This document shows positions 35,477-46,044 of a stretch of DNA of 64,000 nt, in pieces; position 1 is the stretch's first letter, and each line of letters opens with the position of its first letter. The notes beneath the pieces are model-generated. The model saw nothing but the letters and a program-made list of their open reading frames with translations, ran no database searches and was not told the DNA's origin. A program made the translations under genes and the position numbers. The stretch comes from Megamerina dolium (Eukaryota > Arthropoda > Insecta > Diptera > Megamerinidae), in assembly GCA_963854835.1 (NCBI GenBank), contig OY978527.1:38569040-38633039 (forward strand). The letters are read 5' to 3'.

Positions 35477-36588
35477 AAGGGTTATCCATTTCGCGGTTTC
35501 AAAAATATAGGGCTAGAATTCGACATCTGTCAAACTGAATTGTTAAAACAATTTCTTTCTTTTTCAGTTCAAAGTCTGACATTTGCGAAAATGGATCGCT
35601 TAACTATCGCATAACGCATTAAAATTGTAAAAACCTACGTGCTTTAAGAGGAGATTATGGTTTACATAATCGTCCAACTACGCAAGCAATTGGCAAAATT
35701 GTGAAGAAATATGAAGAGACTGGATCGGTTACAGATATTGTTTCGCTCGTACCACCGAAAATATCGCTGCTGTAAGTGAAAGTGTTGCCGAAGACCCGAA
35801 TGTGTCGATTCCTCGTCATTCTCAGGAACTAGGACTGTCTTCCGCACATTATGGCGTATTTTGCATTTGGATCTACACCTACATCCATACAAAAACCAGC
35901 TCACACAACAACTGAAGCCAGCTGACCATTCACAACGTCGTAGATACGTCGAATGGGTGCTTGAACAACAGGCGGAGGACGGCGATTTTTCGAACAAAAT
36001 TTTCTTCAGCGACGAAGCACATTTCTCACTTGGTGGGTATGTTAACAAACAAAATTGTCGTATTTGGGGTTCTGAGAATCCTCAAGTAATTGAAGAGAGG
36101 CCACTACATCCACAAAAAGTCACTGCTTGGTGCGCTCTTTGGTCCGGAGGTGTGATTGGACCTTACTTCTTCAAAAACGACAATGGAACGACTGTCACCG
36201 TCAATGCGGAGCGTTATGGTCATATGATAACCGACTTTTTTTTTGCCTGCTATTGAAGAATACGACTTAGAGAATATGTGGTTTCAACAAGACGGTGCCA
36301 CATGCCTCACAACTCGAGCGAATATGGCTTTATTGCAAGAGAAATTTTCTGTCCGCGTAATTTCTCGTCGTGGCGATATCAAGTGGCCACCAAGATCAAG
36401 TGGTCGAAAATTACCTCAAAAGAATCGATGCTTGCAACAATTCGCGTGGTGGTCATTTAAATGATGTAGTATTTCACACATAATGTCAACGTTCAAACTT
36501 TATAATAAAAAAGAAATATCATGATAAAATATATTTTATATGTGTTTTATTTACATTTACTTTTGAAACCGCAAAATGGATAACCCTT
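35477..36588 (+). mobile_element. rosa-type mariner, deleted copy C
   Basis: Terminal inverted repeats as in copies A and B, TA at 35475-35476 and 36589-36590. 1112 bp. Relative to copy B it lacks 34 bp and 19 bp near the N-terminus and the same 140 bp near the C-terminus that copy A lacks. Confidence 0.92.
35591..36464 (+). pseudogene. rosa transposase, multiply broken (copy C)
   Basis: Start ATG at 35591 (MDRLTIA) is followed by a TAA in place of the glutamine codon at residue 8, then two small deletions that shift the frame. The open stretch 35861-36256 carries FSDEAHFSLGGYVNKQN and the WCALWSGGVIGPYFF block. A T-run of nine at about 36236-36244 breaks the frame before MPAIEEYDLENMWFQQDGAT, which keeps the second aspartate. 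The shared deletion after KWPPR removes the third aspartate. The substitutions spread along the copy suggest it is older than B. Confidence 0.9.
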
Positions 36589-36662
36589 TACTTCATAATT
36601 TTATATTTGAAATTTCAGAATGCTCGATATACTTAAATATGATTTTATTGCTTCTTATTTAT

Positions 36663-38235
36663 TATACCCTGCATAATGCAATATGCATGGTATATTCATT
36701 TCGGTCAGATGTTTGTGTCCACTTGAAGGAATCTCCGGAGATATAGACATATATATTCGTGATCAGCGTCGATTAAATTTTCGATTTAACGATGTCCGTC
36801 CGTCCGTCCGTCCGTCCGTCCGTCCGTCCGTCCGTCTGTCTGTCACCTGGCTGGTTCGCACGATAACTTGAGTAAATATTGAGCTATTTCGATGAAATTT
36901 GGCATAAGTAATCTATGATCCAAGGGTACGGAGGGGATTGATATTGGGCATGATCGGTCAATAACCACGCCCACACCAAGCATTCAAAGCGACTAACCTC
37001 GAAATTTTCAAAATCTTTAACTTGCTATAACTCACACAATATACCACTTGGGACAACAATATTTTGCACATAGAGTCATATTATACTACTATATAACTTC
37101 ACTAAAAGTGGATGAGCCACGCCTACTTTCTAGCGTAGCTCCCATACAAAGTGTCTGTACTTCTTTTAAATTGAAACTGCTGTAACTTCTACCATCTTCT
37201 GTCTAGAATAACCATAATTGACACTTAGATTAACATGGTAGTCGGAAATAATATGACAGAAAATCAATGTGCCATGCCCACTCCTTTTTGGGTCTCCCAT
37301 ACAAAGTTGCGGAAATTAAAAAAAATGTTACGGGTTATAACTTGCAAACTATTCAGCGTAGAATAACGAGATTAGTATTGTACGAGCAACTAGGCTCACA
37401 GAAAATGGGCGCACCACGCCCAGTGTTTATCGTAGCCCCCATACAAATTTTAAATTGAAACAGCTGTAACTTCGGCAATCTTCTGTCTAGAATAACCATA
37501 ATTGACACTTAAATTAATATACTAGTCGGAAATAATCTGGCAGAAAATCAGTGTGCCACGCCCACTCCTTCATGGGTCTCCCATACAAAGTCGAGTGAAT
37601 TAAACTAAAATTTTAAGCTCCATAGCTTACAAACCATTTAGCCTAGGACAACGAGACTTAGGGTATGGATTAGTATTGTACGAGCAACTAGGCTCACAGA
37701 AAATGGGCGCACCACGCCCAGTGTTTATCGTAGCCCCCATACAAATTTTAAATTGAAACAGCTGTAACTTAGGCAATCTTATGTCTACAATAACCATAAT
37801 TGACACTTAAATTAATATCGTAGTCGGAAATAATCTGGCGAAAAATCAGCGTACCACGCCCACTTCTTATTGGGGCTCCCATACAAAGTTGAGGAAATTA
37901 AACAAAAATGTTAACCACCATAACTTAGAAACTATTCAAGGTAGGACACCAAATTTAAGGTGTGGATTAACATTGAAAAATTAATTGGATTTACCAGAAA
38001 GTGGTAAGCCACGCCCACTTTTTATATAGCTCCCATACTAAGCCTCTGAATTACCTTAAAATCCTTTTACTTCGTCAAAGTCAACCATATTTCGGGTGTA
38101 AATTAGTAGTATATGCAAAAATTGTTTCTCGAAAAGTGGAAATAAAAGAAAAGTTGGATATTCGAGTAAACTTTTTATATATAAATCTACATATGCAGGG
38201 TATAGTTTGGTCGGCCCCAGCCGACTGTAAGGAGA
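36663..38235 (+). mobile_element. DINE-1-like element, copy E3
   Basis: TATACCCTGCATA at 36663 and the complementary 13-mer at 38192-38204, the terminal GTCGGC/GCCGAC hairpin at about 38210-38225, then poly-T. An expanded (GTCC)n block lies at about 36794-36836. CCACGCCCAC-type motifs occur at 36965, 37117, 37272, 37414, 37556, 37712, 37854 and 38009, mostly 142 or 155 bp apart. Confidence 0.78.
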
Positions 38236-38760
38236 TTTTTTTCCATTTAACTACATCAAAACTTTATTCAAGTCGACTTCTGAAATCATAATAGTATCAT
38301 ACACTAGCTTGTGTTTGTTTGCTTTCAATTGGCAAAGTTTTGTGGTCTTTCATGGCACTTGGTAGGGGTCAGTATACTAAAGTCAATTGATTGCATTTAA
38401 GCACATTCATACATAGACACATTTGCTTTTATAATCATTGATACCCATTTGCTATTATTGTGATAAAATTAGCATAAGTATTAACATATAAACTATCACA
38501 ATTGTCTGTGTTGATGTACAAAAGGTTTATAAGAGTCTGAAATAATGCTACAAAAGGTATAGGTTTTTCGCAAATATTATGATTTATGTACTTTGGATTT
38601 CATACACTCAAAGAGTTTGATTATATTTTATATAAATACTTTAGATGTTATTTTTCTGAATGTCAGACCTTTTGGTACCCATATTATCGTAGCACATTGG
38701 ATACCGCTTTTTATTTTATTATTTATTATTACTAGTTTTTTTTTTTTTAAATTAAAGTTA
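38236..38760. other. AT-rich spacer, no gene seen
   Basis: Nothing recognised. Confidence 0.5.
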
Positions 38761-39248
38761 CTTTGAATCATCATCATCGTCATCGTTCAGCTCTATAACC
38801 CGGGGTGGGTTTCGGCTTTCTCTACTAAAGTCCTCCTCCTCCTCCTTCCTGTTTTTCGCTAGGGTTCTCCAACTTCTCGCACCAATCGCTATAGCATCCT
38901 CTTCTATTCCGTCAACTAGTCGTTTCCGTGGTCGACCTCTGTTTCTATTTGTTTGTGGCTTATATTTGTGTTGATTTGTTGTTCATCCCTAAGACATGCC
39001 CGATGCATTCGGAAATTTCACTATGCCTTTCCCTTGCATGATTTGTTGTAACTCTGCATTATTTGTGCTTGCATATTCCTCATCTGCTATGCGTTTTGGG
39101 TCAAATATTTTTCTCAGAATCTTCCTCTCAAAGGTTTTCTTCCTCTGGACCCGTCATACTTTATATTTCAGAGCCATAAGTAGCCATTGGTCTTCTCAAT
39201 GTTTTGTATTTGGTCAGTTTGCAGGTTTTGGAGAGTAGTTTTGACCTA
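38761..39248 (-). pseudogene. Non-LTR RT C-terminal tail
   Basis: On the minus strand: KLTKYKTLRRP near 39215, ERKILRKIFDPKRIADEEYA near 39100, NNAELQQIMQGKGIVKF, then GHVLGMNNK near 39000 and, past a stop, RNRGRPRKRLVDGIEEDAI, GARSWRTLAKNRKEE ending in a run of aspartates (38764-38781). This is the end of an RTE/BovB-like RT protein in frame-broken pieces. The 5' part matches 8679-9045 closely, and the GRPRKRLVDGIEED part parallels 55150-55262. Confidence 0.75.
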
Positions 39249-40329
39249 AGCAGATTTAAGTGATGCGAAGTGAAGTAAAGTGAATAGTACATAGTTACAT
39301 ATATTTCTCATAATTCGTCTAAAGAATAATTCATACATTTTTAAGTTTGTTTTTGTTGAAAAGAATTGAAGTGAAACCCAATTGAAAACTAATATTCTTT
39401 TAAAATCATTAAACATGAGAATTTTTAGAGGCAATGATTAATTTCGTATTAAATAATGATTTCTATCCATCATGTTTGCAATTGTAATAAACACACATTA
39501 AATACTACTGTACACGAGATACAATTTTAAATGGGCATCATGTTGTTGGTTGTCCACAATTCCCCAATTTTCCACCTGCATACAATAAAATCTCATAAAT
39601 CTTCTTTATAATACCATACCGGAGCAACATTTATTATTATTGCTATTGGTTGCATTGTGTTTGTAGCTTTTATCTGAATAGTAATTTTTTTTTAAAAACT
39701 AAAACAAGGGTTTAAGTTTAATACTCCGCTTTTTAAGAGTTAATCGGAGGGATTTTTTGTTCGAAACGAAAAAAAAAGAAATATTGTTGAAAAAATAAAA
39801 ATCACATAAATCTTATGCATCCATATGTATATACGCAAAGCGTAAATTGTTTTTATATGCTGCTCTTTTTATTATGGTTATATTTCGTTATTTGTCCAAA
39901 TGCTGTACACTTGTGTTTGTGATTCATAGAAATACCAACTGTGGTCAAGGTGTAGTGGTGAATAGCAGCAGTCGGTTGTTTGTAGTAAAAGTGGTAACAG
40001 TGGTAGCCGGCAAATATGCTAGTATTAATAAATATTTGTGCTGTTGGCAATATAGTATATATGTACAAGGACTGCTAGATAAGTTACTGTGTTTTTGAAT
40101 TTCACGAGTAGTATCTTTAGCATGTGTTTTGACTGCTATGTAGAGAGCAGACAACCTCATGAATTTCGATGATAAGGGAAAAAAAGTGAATTTCATGTAC
40201 TCATCGAGAGTTTTTTTTTTGCATATAGGACATCTTTGAAATCAAGGAATGGTTTCATGTATACTATGGGGACTCTGTACCATCAAATTCAATGATTAGA
40301 AATTCGTTTATTAAATTTCTTTATGGTCT
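39249..40329. other. AT-rich stretch, no gene seen
   Basis: No supported gene; chance open frames in both strands at 39847-40196 lack domain support. Confidence 0.5.
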
Positions 40330-41053
40330 AACCAGCACAAGTTACCTCAACGACGGAGCTCTCAGAACAACTAGGCTAAGAGAACTATCTCTTGTAGCCA
40401 CCAACTAGAAAAGTTTCCATTCATCCCTAGGACCACTGACTTTTGTAGTTCGGTGGAACTGTAGGTAGAAAACCCATTCACCACGATCTTCCCTGCAAGA
40501 GAAGGACTGGGATGGCAAAATAGATTTTATCAGTAAGGTCGTCATATATACAGATGGACCTAAACTACAGAAGCAAGTGGGAGGGGGTGTCTACTCCAAG
40601 GAGCTGGGCAACTATTCCATTGTAGTGCATTTCAGGCTGAAATCTTAGCCATCAAAGAAGCGCTATTAATCGTCAAGAACTGAGCTTTCGGAATACTTTA
40701 GCATAACTCTGTCTTGGGTATCCGGCCATAGTAATATTGATGGTAACTGCAAGGCAGATGAATTGACAAGGCAAGTTACGACAATGCCACTCCACCAGGA
40801 CAAGGCGTTGGTCCCAATGTCACTGACAACTTGCAAGTTACGAATAGATATGTGTACCATCGTTGTCGCCAACGTGCATTGAAGACAAACCCCTAACTGT
40901 TTAACTAGTAGTCTAACGAGGCCAGAAAATCCACAGGATGGTTCAGAGGGGGACCAGTGGAATAAGGATAAGCTTCAGTGGTATCACAATGGGCCTTCAA
41001 ATGGCCTAAGTGCGTCGCAGGACAGCTACCCTGCCTACCTACCTACCTACCTA
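40330..41053 (+). pseudogene. LINE RNase H relic with (CTAC)n 3' tail
   Basis: VVIYTDGPKLQKQVGGGVYSKELGNYS at about 40530-40615 is the first RNase H motif (TDG), followed by AEILAIKEALLIVKN and, after an internal deletion, LSWVSGHSNIDGNCKADELTRQ near 40710-40780. The frame is broken several times. The 3' untranslated region contains 'ggtatcacaatgggcc' and ends in a (CTAC)n microsatellite at 41034-41053, probably the element's own 3' repeat tail. Related to the relic at 16240-17085. Confidence 0.72.
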
Positions 41054-41428
41054 TACTCAACGACGAAAAGAAATCGTCACTCCAGCAAATGTAAGAGATT
41101 CAGAACAAATGAAGATGTCATCGATGAACGAAACACATATTTTGAAGACCCAGAGGAAATCAATTATTGGGAATCAATAAATATATTAGGAAAAGCATAT
41201 TTCATGTAAAAATCTCTAACTTATCTAACTACTATTGCGTATGCTTATGCGAGAGTGGTGTATGTTAAAACCCTTTTAAAATATGCAACGAGTGAAACTG
41301 TTTGTGTTTCCAGAAGTAAGCTAGAATATTGGAATTGTGGCACACATATATAATGTATATTCTATGTGGTATGTGAAATTGTTGTTGTTGTTGTTGAAAA
41401 ATCAATGCAAAAAATATCATTACATTTA
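41054..41428. other. Spacer with (GTT)n
   Basis: Short (GTT)n at 41380-41396; no gene seen. Confidence 0.5.
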
Positions 41429-43071
41429 CAGTTGTGTTCATAAAAATAGCAGCACGGTGTCTGATATCACAAAGACATAAATTTTAGCTGTCGATTTTAT
41501 TTTGTAGATGTACATATTGCTTTGTTCTTTAGTGTTCCTATTGGCCGTTATAACGGTATATTATTATCAGAAAAAAAATGTTGTTTTTGTTACATACGCG
41601 ATGAATTAGTCGAGCACGTGCTTTCAGGCCTGTTCATAATAATAGCAGCAAAAATTAAAAAAAAAATTCTCATTGCAAAAATTTAAAATTTACTGCATCT
41701 TTCGGTACAAATGGTAAGTTTTGTTCAAGATTAAATAAAAAAAAATGCATCCTAATTTTTAACTTTCAATTCGAAAGCAAAATGGGCCGATCAAAACATT
41801 GTACCGCAGAAACTCGAAATTTAATAAAAAAATTGAGAGGAGATGGAAAATCCTACCGAGAAATAGAGAGAATTATTGGATGCAGCTCTAAAATGATCTC
41901 AAATGCGTTAAAGTGGCAAAATAAGCGTGAAATGCGTGGTCCAAAGCGTGCAACTAGTGCTCGCATTGACCGCAAAATTGTTCAAATGGCAGAACAATTT
42001 CCAAAAATCAGCTCCAAGCAAATCAAACAGGAGCTTGAACTGTCGGTAAGTTCAGTAACGGTAAGGAGAAGATTATTGGAAGCTAATTTGACGGCCAGAA
42101 GTCCTCGAAAAGTACCTCTACTAAGCAAAAGACATGTTACTAAAAGATTGGAGTTCGCCGAGGAACATGTGAATTGGCCCATTCAAAAATGGCGCAATAT
42201 TTTATGGTCCGACGAGAGCAAAATTGTTCTTTATGGCTCTAAAGGATGTCGCCAATATGTTAGAAGACCAGCCAATACAGCATATGACCCAAAATACACT
42301 GTTAAGACCGTAAAACATGGTGGCGCTAAAATTATGGTTTGGGCATGTTTTTCTTATTATGGTGTTGGACCAATACATAAGATTTCCGGGATCATGGATC
42401 AATTTGTGTACTTGGAAATTCTCGAAGAAACTATGCTTCCATATGCAGAGGACAATATGCCACTGAAATGGGTTTATCAGCAGGATAACGACCCAAAGCA
42501 TACCAGCAAGCGGGCAAAATCGTGGTTTCGGGAGAAGAAAATCGATGTGATGGAGTGGACGGCACAATCACCGGACCTTAATCCCATCGAAAACTAGTGG
42601 GGTGATGTTAAAACTGCTGTAAGTGAAGCTAATCCTAAAAACACCAATGAACTCTGGGAGAAAGTACGCGAGGCTTGGTATGCAATACCCACTGAAAGGT
42701 GTGAAAAGTTGGTCGACTCCATGCGACGCAGATGTATTGCAGTCATCAAAAACGCTGGCCATGCCACTAAATATTAATTGAAAAATCATATGAGAGACTG
42801 AAATCCAAGTTAAGTTTTTTCATTTATTTTTTTTTAATTAATGTCTCCAAATGTACTAAGTGCTGCTATTTTTATGAACAACATGAATTAGTATTTTTTA
42901 TCTACAATAACTAAGTTTAATAAAAATGAAGTATTATTTTATTCTTTTTTTTACATATGTTGGTTGCTTTTTATTTGCCAATAATCTTTTTAATAGAAAA
43001 ATAAATGCCATATAAATTATCTTGAATTTTTCATCATCAATGTCGCGCTGCTATTTTTATGAACACAACTG
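41429..43071 (+). mobile_element. Tc1-type transposon with IR/DR ends
   Basis: Ends are CAGTTGTGTTCATAAAAATA... and its complement, flanked by TA (41427-41428, 43072-43073). A second copy of the motif (TGTTCATAATAATAGCAGCA near 41630, and its complement near 42862-42886) lies about 180-200 bp inside each end, giving the inverted-repeat/direct-repeat layout seen in S, Minos and Sleeping Beauty types. Length 1643 bp, close to an intact Tc1 element. Confidence 0.93.
41782..42777 (+). pseudogene. Tc1 transposase (DD34E), single nonsense codon
   Basis: Frame of 331 codons from a good ATG to TAA at 42775, interrupted only by TAG at 42595-42597 (codon 272). N-terminal paired-type HTH region (MGRSKHCTAETRNLIKKL, SYREIERIIGCSSKMI; second HTH with ISSKQIKQELELSVSSVTVRRRL), then the catalytic domain: first D in LWSDESK, second D in YQQDNDPKHTS, E in NPIEN, with 34 residues between the last two. 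The stop falls two residues after the catalytic E, where the family usually has LW. A single base change would account for it. By look closest to S/Paris-type Tc1 elements of flies. Confidence 0.92.
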
Positions 43072-43434
43072 TATATTGCAATTAAAATCGCTGAGTGGCG
43101 ATGGAGATGAATATCGTATATTGTTCTTTAATTCATCCATTTGAGATCGGATACAATTTTAATTAGATTTTTTTTTGCATATTACAGGCTATACTTAAAA
43201 TATTGTTAAAAAGGTGATGCAACAAGGCTTCTGCCATTTGGAGCCGGTTAAAAGTAGGTATTTTCCGCAAGATCAAATTTGATACTAAATGGCTCTACAT
43301 AAATTAGTAGAGTTTCTGTCAGTACAAGGTCCAAAAAGCAATCACCTGAGTGATGGATGGTCTGTCTAAAAATATTGAACAAATCATCAGTTACTTATAA
43401 TTCCAATCGAAAGTGCATCGCTATATGCATAGAC
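43072..43434. other. Spacer with SINE body fragment
   Basis: 43205-43345 resembles the body of the SINE at 34.4 kb ('gtgatg.aacaag..ttctgcc.tt.gga.cc', 'aagtaggt'), followed by related sequence; no gene. Confidence 0.4.
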
Positions 43435-43596
43435 CAGTGGCGTAGCCAGTGGAAGTTCAGAGGGATAGATACCCCCTTGGCCGATGGACATGTTAAAAAG
43501 AAAAATTATAATATATAGATATTTAAAAATTATTCATTAAAATATATCATTTTCATCTAAGTCCCCTCCTTTGCTAAGATCCTGGCCACGCCACTG
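43435..43596. mobile_element. Short hAT-like MITE
   Basis: 162 bp bounded by CAGTGGCGTAGCCAG and the complement of CAGTGGCGTGGCCAG. Flanks GCATAGAC (43427-43434) and GCATATAT (43597-43604) match at 6 of 8 positions, fitting an old 8-bp duplication. The CAGTGGCGTAGCCAG end and 8-bp duplication are typical of hAT non-autonomous elements in insects. Confidence 0.7.
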
Positions 43597-43604
43597 GCAT
43601 ATAT

Positions 43605-46044
43605 ATAAAAGTAAAAATATAAAAAATTCCAAAAATTTCACACAAAAAGAGGAAAGAAGCAAAACCAAATGTTGCCTATTGACGGAAGCTGCACAAATAT
43701 TATTTCCTGATTTTGTCATACGTATCTTTTCCTTTCTATATTGATTCGTCTGTGTTTGGTGCATTCTAGTTCGAAACGGACTGCATCATCTGAAGTTAAA
43801 GTCGTATGGTATTGAATACATAGTATATGTAGGATAATACATAGGTAACTTGCCAATTCATAGAACTAGTGCATGAATGAATATTACGGTATGAGGTAAA
43901 CACATACATATGTACATATGAAATGAAGCTAAGAAACTAATAAATAGATGCATGCAGACTAGGTTGGTAGACCAGTATGTTATTTATACTATATAATTTA
44001 TTATTGGCAATATTCCATATGCATATATCCGGATGTGTCTACTACCATCAGCACATGAAATCAAATCAAGAAAGAAAACATCTAAAAAAAAAAAAACATA
44101 TGTTAAAAGGTAACAGAAAATTCATAAAGCATACAGAAAGGATTCCGTTCCGTTGGCTAAAATGACATTCAATTTGTTGCATGGTTATTGTTGATATCAC
44201 TTCTCAACAATATATTGTATTTATTCAGCTTATCTCACCTTCTATCATATTTGCTACCATTTCCTTATTGACACCTCAAGTGTCTGACTTTAATTGCGTC
44301 TCTTAGACTTGTGTAAATAAATAGTTTTCAACTATTTGATCAAATTTTCATCCTTTGGACCTTTCTTATATGTAGCCCATGGCTATAAATTCAGCGTTGA
44401 ATGCAATTACGCTTAACGCAGCATTCTTTCATGCAGAAAGTTTTGTTTGCATAGTTAGCTCATTCACTACAATTCGGCATATAACATATTTGTAATAAAC
44501 TCTCTCTCTCTCTCTCTCTCTTTCATTCTCTAACTTAGTTATTTTTTATGAGGTTTAAAAATTCTAAAAACAAACTGCTTCTAGCTATGTATTTTAGTTA
44601 GTTAGTTAGTTATTCTAAGATAGTTTCTAGGTGTGTATAGATGTTTTTGTACTACTAGAATACTAGAAAGGTTATTCAATTAGGTTTTGTGATATTTAAT
44701 TTTTCATCTTGTGCAAAAAAAATTTGTAAGCAATTCCACTTCTTACAAAAAGATAATAAAAAACAATTTTAAGTGCAAACATTTTAGAGTAAATTGTGTT
44801 TTAAATCCATCCATTTAATTGATTTTTCGGTTGGATGACAATTATATGGATTCAAATAAAATGAAGTCTTTTAATGATTTCAGACATTTTAGTGTCCGTT
44901 CAGTTTGTGCCGAATTCTAATACAATATACAACTCACTCTCATCTGTTTCGTTAAACATAATATTTTACTATGTTCCTCTACTATGTTGACTAGTTTACT
45001 ATATTTTAGATGTTCCCATGGCAATCGGGTCTTCGTCCCGGCAGATACCTTCGTCATTTCAGGTCAAGAATGCCCAACTTAGCGAAAAAATGCTGTTATA
45101 ACAGCAACAACAACGTTTTTACTTTAATAACTCTCCACTGACATCTCAAATAGCTTCCCTTCTAAGAGAGTACTTAGTCGAAGTTGATTTAATTATCCAT
45201 AAATTATTATTATTATTTAATATTTTTATTTATAGAAAAACATTTTCATATCCTTATATTTTCTTGAATTGAAGCAAGCTTCCATAAAGTGTCGAATAAG
45301 TAAAGTTAACTAATACTGCAGTACTGCAGTAGTTTTATTGCTATTTTTTACTCTTGAGCTCTATTCTTTTAACTACACACATACAATTTCTTCTCTTTCC
45401 ACTGGGATCTCTCTCTCTCTCTCTCTCTCTCTGTCATACATATTTTCTCCTATTACTATTACAACCACTACTACATACCATACTGTCAACAATGACATTT
45501 GCCGACTGCCTTTCCGGTTCATGCACTCAATCCGTTGATGAAATTCCAAATATTGGTTTTACATTCCGACAGCTTCAGCAGCAATATATATGTAGTATGT
45601 GATTGTGTTTGTAAAAATAAATATCCAACAAAAAAAGAATATCCTGGAGTGACTGTAAAATTATTGTCGTCATTGTTGTTGACAGCATTTGATTATTCAG
45701 GGAAACATTTTTGTATAAAATCATACATACTTATCTGTAAATTGTGTGAGATTTTTGTAGGATTTTTCAAGATTTTCAAGAAATTTATTTTGAACTTCTA
45801 TTATATGCAGAATTTTTGCCATCACATATGTAAATATTTTAGTTTATATCATATGGTAATGACATTAGACAGACACTTTGTAATGTATTCACAGGCCTTA
45901 TCAACATATATCAACATATGTACATCAAGATGCCTCTCGTTCAAAAAAAAAAAAAAAAAAAAATTGGTAATGTTTTCATCAGGAAAGAAATTTGATTTAT
46001 TTTCTAGTCTAGAAAATAGACTGGTTAAAATTCAAGAAATATAT
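43605..46044. other. AT-rich stretch with CT microsatellites
   Basis: (CT)n at 44501-44521 and 45409-45432, (TAGT)n at about 44594-44610, and poly-A at 45943-45963. A small open frame at 45492-45602 begins with ATG in a CAACAATG context but has no recognisable domain. Confidence 0.5.

Noticed and set aside
45492..45602. Small ATG-initiated frame after the CT repeat, considered as a first exon
   Set aside because: ATG context is good but it is only about 36 codons, with no clear donor and no similarity to anything recognised.
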